From assembly GCA_016710165.1 (NCBI GenBank), contig JADJLJ010000002.1, forward strand, positions 372,001-436,000: a DNA stretch of 64,000 bases, in the 5' to 3' direction. Origin of the DNA: Chitinophagaceae bacterium. Lineage in GTDB: Bacteria; Bacteroidota; Bacteroidia; Chitinophagales; Chitinophagaceae. Shown here piece after piece: positions 36,864 through 46,815 of the stretch. Both the position numbers and the translations under genes were made by a program. The notes under the pieces are model-generated. The model saw nothing but the letters and a program-made list of their open reading frames with translations. It made no database searches and had not been told where the DNA came from. Within the stretch, counting starts at the first letter, position 1. Each line of letters starts with the position of its first letter.

Positions 36864-37682
36864 CCATCGATTCACACGTTCATTTCTGGACTTTTGATGC
36901 GGTGAGAGATTCCTGGATCACGGATGATATGAAGATCCTGCGTCGGAATTTTTTACCTGAACATTTATCAATCCTGCTAAAAGAAAATGAAATGGCAGGT
37001 TGCGTGGCGGTACAGGCAGACCGGGCGAAACGGAAACGGACTTCCGGCCCGCCTTTCAGAAACCAGCCCGTTCATCAAAGGCGTGGTTGGCTGGGTTGAC
37101 CTGCAGGATGAGCATATCGGTCAGCGGCTGGAATATTTTTCCCGCTTTCCCATCATCAAAGGATGGCGGCATATTGTACAGGCGGAACCGGATGGTTTTT
37201 TAGCAGGAAATAAATTTAAGCGTGGCATACGGGCATTGGCCGCATTCAATTACACCTACGATCTGCTGGTCTACCATCACCAGTTAAGGCATGCACTGGA
37301 GTTTGTATCAGGATTTCCGGAACAAAGATTTGTGATCGATCATTGCGCCAAGCCTGATATCAGGAATAATAAAATAGATGACTGGAAAATGTATATGAAG
37401 GAAATGGCTTCGTTCCCAAACCTGTATTGCAAATTATCCGGGTTGCTGACCGAAGCGAAATGGAAAGAATGGAAGGAGGCTGATCTTTATCCTTATCTTG
37501 ATACGGTTTTTGAACTGTTTGGAACCGACCGTTTGCTTTTTGGCAGCGACTGGCCGGTATTGCAGCTTTCGGGTAGCTATGGGCAATGGAAAGACCTGCT
37601 GGTCAGATACATGGAAAAATATTCAGAAGCAGACCGGCAAAAAATATTTGGCCTCAATGCAATAAAATTTTATAACCTTTAA
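36860..37682 (+). CDS. amidohydrolase family L-fuconolactone hydrolase; two one-base breaks near 37025-37050
   Basis: TIM-barrel amidohydrolase of the L-fuconolactonase/2-pyrone-4,6-dicarboxylate lactonase group, opening L-fucono-lactone to L-fuconate. The first frame gives MTIDSHVHFWTFDAVRDSW (metal HxH) up to AVQADRA; the rest, from SETSPFIKGVVGWVDLQ to the C-terminus with FVIDHCAKPDI and LLFGSDWPV, is in another frame. Adding one G at GCG-AAA (about 37028) and one C at TTCCGG (about 37047) gives 274 codons and the expected spacing between AVQAD and PFIKG. ATG overlaps the mutarotase stop. Broken as sequenced but most likely intact in the cell. Confidence 0.82.
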
Positions 37683-37684
37683 TT

Positions 37685-38455
37685 ATGGATCTCGGGTTAA
37701 AAGATAAGGTCATCATGGTCAGCGGCGGCGCCAAGGGTATTGGCGCAGGGATAACAAGGGCTCTTGCACTGGAAGGTGCCATGCCGGTCATTATCGGCAG
37801 GAATGAGGCTGACAATGAATCAATGCTATCTGAAATCGGGGGTAAAGGTTTTGCTGTGACGGCTGAACTTACAAAACCGGATGAATGTAAAAAGGCGGTT
37901 GATTCCGTGATCAATAAATTCGGAAAGATCGATGGACTGGTAAATAATGCCGGCGTAAATGACGGGGTAGGGCTGGAAGACGGAAATTATGATTCTTTCA
38001 TGGCTTCTTTGCATAAGAACCTGGTACATTATTACCTGTTAGCGCACTTCGCATTACCAGGATTAATTAAAAGCAGGGGATCCATTGTGAATATCGGTAG
38101 CAAAGTTGCTGAAACCGGGCAGGGTAATACTTCTGCCTATGCTGCTTCCAATGGTGGCCGTAATGCACTGACGAGAGAGTGGGCGGTGGAGTTATTAAAA
38201 TACGGGATACGGGTCAATGCCGTCATCGTTGCCGAATGTTATACACCCCTTTATGAGAAATGGATAAACTCCTTATCCGACCCGGCACTGAAATTAAGTT
38301 CCATCACCGAAAAGGTACCATTGGAAAAACGAATGACCACTGCGGAGGAGATCGCCAACATGGTAGTATTTCTGCTTTCGGGAAGATCAAGCCACACCAC
38401 CGGGCAGTTGATCCATGTGGATGGGGGATACACACATCTTGACCGGGCATTATAA
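37685..38455 (+). CDS. probable L-fucose dehydrogenase (SDR) with Asn in place of the YxxxK lysine
   Basis: 256-residue short-chain dehydrogenase. NAD site VSGGAKGIGAGI, then GLVNNAGVNDGVGLEDGNY, IVNIGSKVAETGQGNTSAY, TREWAVELLKYGIRVNAV and the end SHTTGQLIHVDGGYTHLDRA, all of which resemble bacterial L-fucose dehydrogenases as I know them. It would oxidise L-fucose to the lactone used by the preceding gene. The catalytic tetrad position reads YAASN (codon AAT) where SDRs have YxxxK, so the lysine is missing; a single-base error or a genuine variant are both possible. Two bases after the lactonase and four before the third fucosidase. Confidence 0.8.
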   Translation: MDLGLKDKVIMVSGGAKGIGAGITRALALEGAMPVIIGRNEADNESMLSEIGGKGFAVTAELTKPDECKKAVDSVINKFGKIDGLVNNAGVNDGVGLEDGNYDSFMASLHKNLVHYYLLAHFALPGLIKSRGSIVNIGSKVAETGQGNTSAYAASNGGRNALTREWAVELLKYGIRVNAVIVAECYTPLYEKWINSLSDPALKLSSITEKVPLEKRMTTAEEIANMVVFLLSGRSSHTTGQLIHVDGGYTHLDRAL

Positions 38456-38459
38456 CTGA

Positions 38460-39894
38460 ATGAAACTTTTTCTGATCATATTTTTTGTTTGTTGCCCGTT
38501 GCTTTTCCGGGCGCAGACTGTAATTCCCAAACCCACCAAAGCACAGCTTGTCTGGCATGATATGGAGTTTTATCTTTTCATGCACTTTGGACCCAATACA
38601 TTTACTGACCTGGAATGGGGGCATGGCACAGAAAAAGAAGAGGTCTTCAATCCTACAAACCTGGATTGTGAGCAATGGTGCCGTATTGCAAAAGCATCAG
38701 GGGCAAAGGGGATCATCATCACCGCCAAGCACCACGACGGGTTTTGTTTATGGCCCAGTAAGTTTTCGAAACATACTGTCCGGGAAAGCAAATGGAAGAA
38801 TGGAAAGGGAGATGTACTTAAGGAATTATCGGCCGCCTGCAGGAAATACGGGTTGAAGTTCGGGGTTTATATCTCTCCCTGGGACAGGAACCACCCCGAT
38901 TACGGAACAGAGAAATACAACGATGTGTTTGTGAATATGATGAAGGAGCTGTTCACCAGCTATGGCCCCATCTGGGAACTCTGGTGGGATGGCGCCAATG
39001 GCGAGGGGCCCAATGGAAAGAAACAGGTGTATGACTGGAAGCGGTTTGAGAGAACTGTCCGTGAACTTTCACCCCGTACTGTTGTGTTCAGTGATATCGG
39101 TCCCGATATCCGCTGGGTGGGAAATGAAAGCGGTATTGCCGGGGTCACCAACTGGAATACACTGGATACTGCAGGTTTTACAAGGGGTGCAGGCGGCCCC
39201 CCAGGATACTCTAAACACAGGAAATGTAAATGGAAAGAACTGGATACCGGCCGAATGTGATGTGAGTATAAGACCCGGCTGGTTTTACCATAAGGCAGAA
39301 GACAGCAAAGTAAAAACGCCTGAACAGTTATTTGATCTGTATTTAAAAAGTGTTGGGCGTGGGGCAAATTTATTATTGAATGTACCACCCGATGGGAGAG
39401 GGTTGATACATGAGAATGATTCGACGGCGTTGGTTGGATTTAAGAAATTGAAAGGAGGAAGTTTTAGCAACAATCTTGCAAAAAATTCAATAGTTAATAT
39501 TACTTATGGGCACGCTCTGTTTACTACAAAAAAACTAACTGATGATAATAGTCAAACAATAGAAACATTTCAAGATCCGGATGAAGATGTTAAGGCAATT
39601 GGAAATGATGGTATCAATATTTCATTCAAAGCAAAGACCGAAATAAATTGTATTTCCATAAATGAAGCATTAGTACATGGACAAAGAGTGAGAATATTTG
39701 AGGTCATATTAATGGATGAAAACGTAAAAGTATTGTCCCGGATACCGGGGAAAACAATTGGCCGAAAGAGAATAATCACTTTTGAAAAACAAAAAGTAAG
39801 GAATATCAATATTCGCTTTTTTGAAGCAAAGAATAATCCAATTATCAGCGAAGTTGGCGTGTACCTAATTGACGAAAAACTCGTTGAAAAATAA
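38460..39894 (+). CDS. secreted alpha-L-fucosidase, GH29 (third of three); one-base break at about 39198, AT-rich C-terminal domain
   Basis: A signal peptide (ends LLFRAQ) precedes a GH29 domain with MHFGPNTFTDLEWG, TAKHHDGFCLWPS, the nucleophile in WELWWDGANGEGP and, in the second frame, IPAECDVSIRPGWFYH and GRGANLLLNVPPDGRG. The C6 run at 39197-39202 breaks the frame; with C5 it reads GAGGPQDTLNTGNVNGKNW and gives 477 codons. The last about 140 residues look like an F5/8 type C (discoidin) binding domain. The DNA for that tail is far richer in A and T than the rest: I counted 52 G+C in 39481-39660, against 91 in 180 bases of the catalytic part. Last gene of the fucose operon. Confidence 0.82.
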
Positions 39895-39959
39895 TTTGAC
39901 GCATGGCAGCTGCAGGATAATTACCCGGTAAAGACCATGGAGGATGAGGGCATATTCAT

Positions 39960-40514
39960 TCAGAAGACCTCAATGGTGACTGTTGCCTTTTTTATTCCGG
40001 CAACATCCCTGAAAGCCAGTATAAGGTTTATCTTGTGATCGCTTTTTTCTTTGGGCGAAAAAACATGGAACTCACTTCCATAACTGCCATCCTGTTTGGA
40101 AAAACTGAATTTATCTGAAAGCCCTTTCTGTATTTTGTCTGACAGATCGTTAAAGACCCCCGTTCCCCATGCTTCATGCCCGTTATCCACGTAAATGGCA
40201 GCATACCGGGTCTTGTTGAGTACCTGGGTAGTGTATTTGCGGAATATTACCCTGCAACTGGCTGCACCTTTAAGCTGGTAGGACGTATTGTAAACATAGT
40301 TGCCTATGCCCATCATGTTCGTCTTTGTTTCCGATTTGTTCTCTTCTCCCTTGATCGATTCAAATTTTGATTCTGCCAGTAACACTAATTCCTGAAGCTG
40401 TACAGCCAATGTTGTTTGTGAATTATTTACCCTGGTTGACTTTACCGGCCGCCTCTGCGCAGGAAGCTGATAATAAATTATTGCGAAACTGAGAACAAAA
40501 AAGAATGCTTTCAT
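39960..40514 (-). CDS. secreted protein of unknown function
   Basis: 184 residues with a signal peptide (MKAFFFVLSFAIIYYQLPAQ). The mature part has a helical LAVQLQELVLLAESKFESIK near residue 35, then GNYVYNTSYQLKGAASCRVI and YAAIYVDNGHEAWGTGVF, and ends in a beta-rich KINLILAFRDVAGIKKATVT segment. One cysteine only. It converges with the fucose operon and lies 33 bases downstream of the sorting-domain protein on the same strand. No family recognised. Confidence 0.7.
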   Translation of the reverse strand: MKAFFFVLSFAIIYYQLPAQRRPVKSTRVNNSQTTLAVQLQELVLLAESKFESIKGEENKSETKTNMMGIGNYVYNTSYQLKGAASCRVIFRKYTTQVLNKTRYAAIYVDNGHEAWGTGVFNDLSDKIQKGLSDKFSFSKQDGSYGSEFHVFSPKEKSDHKINLILAFRDVAGIKKATVTIEVF

Positions 40515-40547
40515 GGTAAAAAAGTTTGTTGATTAAATGATGCTTAT

Positions 40548-41813
40548 TTAATGGCTGACCATGAATTTCTCCACGCCCATAACCTTTCCATCTTTGCTGA
40601 GTACGGCCAGGTAGGTACCGGCAGCCAGTTCATGAACCGGCAGAGAATACGTACCTGCATTCAGGATTATCTCTTTCAGTTTTTTACCCGAGGCGTCAAA
40701 GATCAATAAACTTGCAGGAAGCTGATTGGTCTTTATAACCAGGTCAGCACCGTTCGTGGGGTTATTGTATAATGCAAAGCGGATATCATCGCCGAACTTT
40801 GCAGTTTTTGTTTCTGAATACTGCAGGCTGTTGTCAATGTCCACTTCTTTCAGGCGGTAATAGTTAATTCCTTTTTTTGGCCCGGGATCAAAATAATTGT
40901 AATTAATATGTGCAGTGCTGTTGCCTGCTGCTTTTACCGATCCAATCTTTTCAAAATGCAAACCATCCATGCTTCGCTCAATATCAAAGCGGTCGCTGTT
41001 CTGTTCGGTGGCCGTTTGCCAGCTAAGGTGTGCCTTCTTCCCTTCCGCCGTTACATTAAAATAGACCAGTTTAACCGGCAGTGGCTCATCTTTATCAAAC
41101 TGGATCACGTTGGTAAGCGACCATTTCCCATTGGCTTCTTTGGTGCGGATAAAAAGATAATGAAGTCCATTGGGTATGCCGGATAAGCTGGCCCCGAAAG
41201 AAAAATCCGGCACATTGGTCCCTAACCCGGTTCCAAAGGGTATGGCTGTTCCGTTGCCAAAGCCGGGATCGGTATCAAAGAAATATTCTCCACCCAGCAG
41301 GTTATCCCGGGCAATGTCCTTAAAGAATAGCCAGCGGCTGGTGAGCGACCATGTTCCGTTAACGTCTTTTGTTCGCAGGTAAACAGAGTGCAGGCCCATT
41401 CCGAATGGACTGATGTCGACCGGTATCAGTACATTGCTGATGTTTGTACCTGCACTGACAGCAACATCGGTTCCATTGCCAAACCCCGGATCGGTATCAA
41501 CAAAATACTCAGCCTTGTTTACATTGCCGGCTGCAAAGTCCTTTACAAACAGCCAGCGTCTTGTTAAAGACCAGTTTCCGCCATCATCTCTTGAACGCAG
41601 GTAAACATTGTGAAGCCCTTTTCCCAGTGCAGATATGTCGACCGGGATCAGCAGGTCGGTAATATTTGCTGCAGCTGTTATGGAAACATTGGTTCCGTTG
41701 CCAAACCCCGGATCGGTATCAATAAAATACTCAACCTTATTGATGACCTGGGCGTTCAGTTGCATGAACGTGAACAGCAATATCAGGATCCCGGCATATT
41801 TAGCTGCTTTCAT
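40548..41813 (-). CDS. T9SS type A sorting domain protein with three tandem repeats
   Basis: 421 residues with a signal peptide. Three repeats of about 65-75 residues begin VEYFIDTDPGFGNGT, AEYFVDTDPGFGNGT and GEYFFDTDPGFGNGT and run through LIPVDIS, GLHNVYLR and WSLTRRWLF. Next comes a fibronectin-like linker with LVYFNVTAEGKKAHLSWQ (about 250-340), then the type IX secretion C-terminal sorting domain (KTNQLPASLLIFDASGK, ELAAGTYLAVL, ending VEKFMVSH). It is exported by the type IX machinery and anchored to or released from the surface (family knowledge). The repeats are close in DNA too, so misassembly or copy-number change is possible. Confidence 0.88.
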   Translation of the reverse strand: MKAAKYAGILILLFTFMQLNAQVINKVEYFIDTDPGFGNGTNVSITAAANITDLLIPVDISALGKGLHNVYLRSRDDGGNWSLTRRWLFVKDFAAGNVNKAEYFVDTDPGFGNGTDVAVSAGTNISNVLIPVDISPFGMGLHSVYLRTKDVNGTWSLTSRWLFFKDIARDNLLGGEYFFDTDPGFGNGTAIPFGTGLGTNVPDFSFGASLSGIPNGLHYLFIRTKEANGKWSLTNVIQFDKDEPLPVKLVYFNVTAEGKKAHLSWQTATEQNSDRFDIERSMDGLHFEKIGSVKAAGNSTAHINYNYFDPGPKKGINYYRLKEVDIDNSLQYSETKTAKFGDDIRFALYNNPTNGADLVIKTNQLPASLLIFDASGKKLKEIILNAGTYSLPVHELAAGTYLAVLSKDGKVMGVEKFMVSH

Positions 41814-41825
41814 GACTCCGTCTTA

Positions 41826-42863
41826 TTAATTATTTGTTCTTGTGCTGATGGTGATATTGAGTGTATTGGATGTAACCGTGACCGGGGCAGAAAGCTTATA
41901 GATGCTCGGCACATTTGAAATACCCGACAATACATAGGAAATCCCGGTTGCAGAAGATCCGAATATGCCGCAATCACCTCCTGCAGAAACACCGTTCCAG
42001 GCGGCGCCGATGGCCGGGCTGCCGGCTTTCAGCTGCCAGCGGCTGTCTTCGCTGAAACCCGGGTTGGTATTGGCCACGTCTTCAAAAACGGTTGACATGG
42101 GTACACCCGACTGGTTGCTGTTCAGTGTTCCGAACTGCGTGGAATTGCCAATGTTGCTGCGGCTGTCACAACTGGTCAGATTTACCGTATGAGTATTCAC
42201 GCAGATATTATTCCATACCCTGAATCCAGTTAAATTACTTACCCCGAATGAAGAAGCAGATGATATGATATTATTCATGAAATCCCCATTGCTGGTTGAG
42301 CCAAAGCTTATCGCATTTGCAATTACATTGTTATTGACCTGGAGGTTGGTAGCAGGGTTGCCATCCCCGCCGATGGATGCATTGGATACATTATCAATAT
42401 AATTCTGGAGCACCTGGATATTGCTGCTCAAACCCAGTGTAATATTGGCTAACCTGTTCCTGCGGATGATGATATTGGAAACCCCGTTTGTAACGGTCAG
42501 GGTATTGCTTAAGGTAACACCTTCCAGCACACTTCCATTGCTCCCGGTATTGAACAGCACGGTCGACAACAGCGATGTGGCAGGATTGGCCTGCAGGTCC
42601 GGATTTGCATTGCCTCCCGGCGTTCCCAGTAAATAGCCGTTGCCGATGATGATAAGTTGTTTTGAAAGCGTAAGGGCGCCATACGATGCCCCACTGGCTT
42701 CCAGATGAACGGTATCGCCATTCAGCACGCTGACTGAATTATTAGCAGCCTGGGCGGTTGTAAAGTCTGCCGGAACACCCGTGTTATTCACCCGCCAGAT
42801 CTTTGCAGAAGCATTTACAACCAGGAAAAAACTACTAAAAAGAAGGGAAAGATATTTTTTCAT
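41826..42863 (-). CDS. secreted right-handed beta-helix-like protein
   Basis: 345 residues from the ATG at 42861-42863, which begins a signal peptide (MKKYLSLLFSSFFLVVNASA); the longer frame start adds 17 unlikely residues. The mature part holds asparagine-rich strands typical of parallel beta-helices (SNIIIRRNRLANITLG, NIQVLQNYIDNVSN, LQVNNNVIANAISFG, NGDFMNNIISSA), as in pectate lyase-fold surface proteins, and a C-terminal domain with WQLKAGSPAIGAAWNGVSAG, the usual closing motif of choice-of-anchor beta-helix proteins. No catalytic residues recognised. Its stop is 12 bases before the repeat protein start, so the two are probably one transcript. Confidence 0.78.
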   Translation of the reverse strand: MKKYLSLLFSSFFLVVNASAKIWRVNNTGVPADFTTAQAANNSVSVLNGDTVHLEASGASYGALTLSKQLIIIGNGYLLGTPGGNANPDLQANPATSLLSTVLFNTGSNGSVLEGVTLSNTLTVTNGVSNIIIRRNRLANITLGLSSNIQVLQNYIDNVSNASIGGDGNPATNLQVNNNVIANAISFGSTSNGDFMNNIISSASSFGVSNLTGFRVWNNICVNTHTVNLTSCDSRSNIGNSTQFGTLNSNQSGVPMSTVFEDVANTNPGFSEDSRWQLKAGSPAIGAAWNGVSAGGDCGIFGSSATGISYVLSGISNVPSIYKLSAPVTVTSNTLNITISTRTNN

Positions 42864-42959
42864 AAAGAGTTCATTTGACCTTACGAAACTATCTTCCTGG
42901 TAAGGATTGGTCAATACTCCCGTGAGAGTATTTTTAAACGGGCCAAATGTACGGGATGA

Positions 42960-45900
42960 TCAATGCGCCACTGAAACGGTGATGCCTGTTCCTTTACCCG
43001 GGGAGGAATCAATGGTAAAAACCAGGTTAGCTTCTTCAGCCCTTTGCTTCATGTTTTGCAGACCGTAATGACCGGATGGATTGCCGGCATTTGAGTTAAA
43101 CCCCTTCCCGTTGTCACGGATGGTAATGGAAAATATATCATTGGTTGAATGGGCTGAAAGGATCAGTACGGATGCACCGGCATGTTTACACACATTGGCG
43201 ATGGCTTCCTGGCAGATGCGGAATAATTGAAGGGCCTGGCCGGAATTCAACTGCAGGTTTGTATCAATGCGTTCCTCTGTTTGTAAACGGATGGCCGGAA
43301 AAGCATCAAGATATCTTGCTGCATGACTGACCAGTTTGTCAAAAAAGTCAATGGCGCTTATCTTGTCTTTGTTCAGTATCCAGATCGTTTCCCTCAGTGT
43401 CTGCATCAGTTCACCGGCTCCTTCTTTCAGGCGGTTGATCTTCTGTTCCACCGGCTGTTCACCTTCCTGTGCCATTTGAAGTTGCTGGATATTATTGCTC
43501 AGCCAGCTTACCTGGGCGCCCAGGTTATCATGGAGGTCGCGGCTGAGCCTTTCTTTTTCTTTCTGCACTTCCTGGCCCAGTTGAAGTTGTCTCAGTTTTT
43601 TCTGGTACCTGTTCCTGGAAATGAAATAAAAGATACCGCCTACGGCAGCAAGTACCAGTAGGGCAAAAATTATCCTGGCCCAGCTGGTTTGATACCAGGG
43701 GGGTAAAATATGTATCTTCAGCACTAGGGGTTCCTTACTCCATACGCCTTCGTAGTTGGCACCCAGTACATAAAGCTGGTATTCACCGGGTGGAAGAATA
43801 TACTGAACGGTGTTGTTTGTTTGCGGAAGTGTCCAGTCTGCCTGGAATCCTTTTAACCAGAATTTATACTGGTTTTTCTCCGGTACGGTAAAATCCATGT
43901 ACGAGAATGACAGGCTAAGATTATTTTGCCGGTGATCTAACCGGAGGGTATTGAAAAACTCAGGCTGCAGGTTAGGTAAGTAAGGTTGATTATTCACCAG
44001 TAGTTGGGTTAGCATTGTCCGGGAAGGCTCGCCTTTGCTTACTAAGTTCCGGGGTTTGAAGAAATTAATTCCGTTCACGCCTGCAAAATACAAGGTGCCA
44101 TCAGCGCCCTTGCAGTAACCTTTTGTGTTGAACTCATCGCCTTGCAGACCCTCCCTGGCCGAATAGCTGGTTACCCGGAAGGAAGGATCGATCTTTGCCA
44201 GCCCGCGGTTGGTACTTATCCAGCCATTTCCCTCCTCATCAAACAACACACTGTATACAAATGAATTTGGCAGGCCGTCTTTTGTATTCAGGTGCCTGGT
44301 CATTTTATTATCCTTCAGGATGTATAAACCATCGGTTGTTGCCAGCCATATACTGCCATCGGGACTCCGGTTGATATGCTTTACATAGGTTTGCGGGAGG
44401 GGGATCTTTTGAAAATAATTGTTTTCATATAGCCATACCCCGGTCAGCGTGCCTATGAAGATCCTCCCGGAACCATCGTTAAAAAAACTGGTGATCAGAT
44501 CTTTTTCCGGAAGGGTGCAGATGGGGGAGCTGGAAAAACCGGTTTTATCTTTCCGGATGGAAAGGATGCTGTTATTATAGCTGAACCATATCTCTCCATC
44601 CCGGATCTTTTGCATACCCAATTCAAAGACCCGGAAAACAGAATCGGTACGGGGCAGCAAATGGGATAACAGTTGCAGCTTACCGGTACGGGTATCAACC
44701 CCATAGAGTTCCTGCAGGGTTGATTTTACAATAAGTGTAATGGAATCGATCATTGCCATGGCGCGGGGGCTGCCAAACTTTTTGTGTTGTCCGGGCAATT
44801 CGATCTTCTGAATGAATTTTCCTTCTTTATCATATACTTCAATGTCGCCGAAGTAGATGCCGGCAAATACTTTTCCCCGGTCATCGGTTGCCAGTGTGTA
44901 GGTCAGTGCATTTTTAACGGGCCGGCTGAACCCGTTGAATTTTTGCAGGGAGATAACTTTAATGCCACCGATACCGTTGTATCCAAGCCAGTTGTTCTGG
45001 TGATGATCGGCCGTTGCGGTATTGAAGTAGCGGATCATGTCTCCCGGAAAATATTCATCATGCGGGAATACGGTAAGGGTTTCTTTAGGGGCATCGTACA
45101 ACCATATTTTATGGATCCCCGGAAGCAGGTATTGATCGTTGGCAATCTTCCTTGGCAGCACGGCGTACCGGGTATTAAGGTCTCCGGCATCCGGGGGCGA
45201 TCGAAGGACCTTTACCGGGGTAAATGGATCCTTTGCCAATGCCTTATACAACCTGTTGTCCGACACGATCACCAGGCTGTCTTTACCACAGGAATAAGAA
45301 AATGTACTTTTATCTTTCCGGGTTGCTGAACTGTTTTATTCCACTGCCGGTTACCTGGTAAAGGTCGCCGCTTTTTTCCTGTCCTTCCCTGAACCAGAGC
45401 TTATCGCCTTTCGATCGTACCCGGGACAGGATATAGATCGTGGATGCGTGAAACGTTCCGGGGAAAGGAAAAAGTTTTTTTACATGCAGCGATGTTTTAT
45501 TTACCTCAAAGACCCCATAAGGATAATTAATGACCCAGACAGCGGTATCGGTCTCATTTACGCAGAACAATGGGTACCGGAACGGCAAGGAAGCCACGAT
45601 GGCTGATGAAAGATCAATGAACTCATTTTTACCCTTTGGTTTAAAACAAATGCCTGTCCGGTGGGTGATCCAAAGATTTCCATCGGCATCTTCATAGATC
45701 TCTGATACGGAGTTCTCTGCAATGCTTTTTTTATCCTGTGCATCGTGTTTGAAGGTCTGGAACCGGTAGCCGTCGAACCGCTGCAGGCCATCGGCGGTGG
45801 TGATCCATAAAAATCCCTGTCTGTCAAAATGGAGGTCATTGACCGAATTGAGGCTTAACCCGTTCTCCGTGCTGTATTGAATCAACGGGCGTTGGGATTG

Positions 45901-45987
45901 GCCGTACAAAGCCGTAGCGGCGCAGCAGGATGCTGTGGTAAATAGAACGACTGCGTAACGGTTGATATATTTTACGATGCCAGGCAA
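42960..45987 (-). CDS. propeller-type sensor histidine kinase; one-base break at about 45320
   Basis: Hybrid-like sensor of about 1008 codons after correction. Signal peptide, then about fourteen ligand-sensing propeller blades (LHFDRQGFLWITTADGLQRF, IYEDADGNLWITHRTG, SPDGSIWLATTDGLYIL, GNGWISTNRGLAKI), a Y_Y_Y domain (PPGEYQLYVLGANYEGVWS), one membrane helix (about 735-755), a HisKA_3 domain with the phospho-histidine in LSRDLHDNLGAQVSW, and a HATPase domain ending GKGTGITVSVAH. It senses an extracellular signal. Frame one ends at SNPER; removing one C of CCC near 45320 gives SNRKDKSTFSYSCGKDSL and joins the frames. Divergent from its response regulator. Confidence 0.87.
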
Positions 45988-46092
45988 GAGGCGTGAAAAT
46001 TAGTATTAATTTAAGCTAAAAAAAATAATCGGAAGGGAGTATTGCAGATTGGGATTTTAATCAGCATTTTTGACTGAACAATAAAACAACGG

Positions 46093-46758
46093 ATGCCAAC
46101 CCGGATAGCCATCGCCGACGATAAGCAGATAAACCGGACTTCGGTAAAGGAGAAGATCATGTCGTTCGAAGAAATTGAGCTGGTGCTGGAAGCAAGGAAC
46201 GGCCATGATTTCCTGGAGCAGCTGAAACAATTACCGGGTGAAAAAAGGCCGCAAGTGGTGTTAATGGACCTGGAGATGCCCGTGATGGATGGTATACAGA
46301 CGATCCGTCTTGCTTCTTCGGCCTACCCTGATATAAAATTTATTGTGCTTACCGTATTTGAGGACAATGAAAAGATATTTGAAGCCATAAAAGCAGGGGC
46401 AGGAGGATATTTACTTAAAGATGATACCGCCGTTAACATCATTGATGCCATTACTACGGTTGTTGAATACAATGGGATACCCATGAGCCCGGCCATTGCA
46501 AGAAAGACGATGGAGTTGCTCAAGCGATCAACGGTGCCGGTTCACGATGAGGCCATTGGCGACGTACCGCTGCTTACCGACCGGGAAATGGAGATACTTA
46601 AAGAGATGGTCACGGGAAAGAACTATAAGGCCATTGGAGAAAAACTATTCATCTCTCCACTTACCGTACGGAAACACGTGGCGCATATCTATGAAAAACT
46701 GCACGTAAACTCCCGTGCACAGATCATCAATCTTGCTCATAAGAACAAGTGGGTTTAG
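46093..46758 (+). CDS. NarL/LuxR-family response regulator
   Basis: 221 residues. The receiver domain (1-125) has the acidic pair in AIADDKQ, the phosphorylated aspartate in VVLMDLEMPVMDG (about 58), the threonine in IVLTVFEDN and the lysine in GGYLLKDDT. A LuxR-type helix-turn-helix (about 155-215) has LTDREMEILKEMVTGKNYKA and LFISPLTVRKHVAHIYEKL. Encoded divergently from the propeller sensor kinase with about 105 bases between starts, it is its likely partner. The surface repeat and beta-helix genes downstream of the kinase, or the fucose operon, are possible targets (inference). Confidence 0.92.
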   Translation: MPTRIAIADDKQINRTSVKEKIMSFEEIELVLEARNGHDFLEQLKQLPGEKRPQVVLMDLEMPVMDGIQTIRLASSAYPDIKFIVLTVFEDNEKIFEAIKAGAGGYLLKDDTAVNIIDAITTVVEYNGIPMSPAIARKTMELLKRSTVPVHDEAIGDVPLLTDREMEILKEMVTGKNYKAIGEKLFISPLTVRKHVAHIYEKLHVNSRAQIINLAHKNKWV

Positions 46759-46760
46759 AT

Positions 46761-46796
46761 AACGTTTAAGGCGTTTGGGACGTTTAAGCGTTTCAG
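46761..46796. repeat. short direct repeats after the response regulator
   Basis: CGTTT occurs at 46763, 46772, 46781 and 46789, with AACGTTTAAG-like units spaced about nine bases apart, just after the response regulator stop and before the convergent crotonase gene. No function assigned. Confidence 0.4.
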
Positions 46797-46815
46797 GGTT
46801 ATCCTTAATGCAGGT

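Noticed and set aside
41170..41829. Plus-strand frames with repeated P-L-P-N-P-G-S-V-S motifs.
   Set aside because: They are antisense reflections of the three DTDPGFGNGT repeats of the minus-strand sorting-domain protein.
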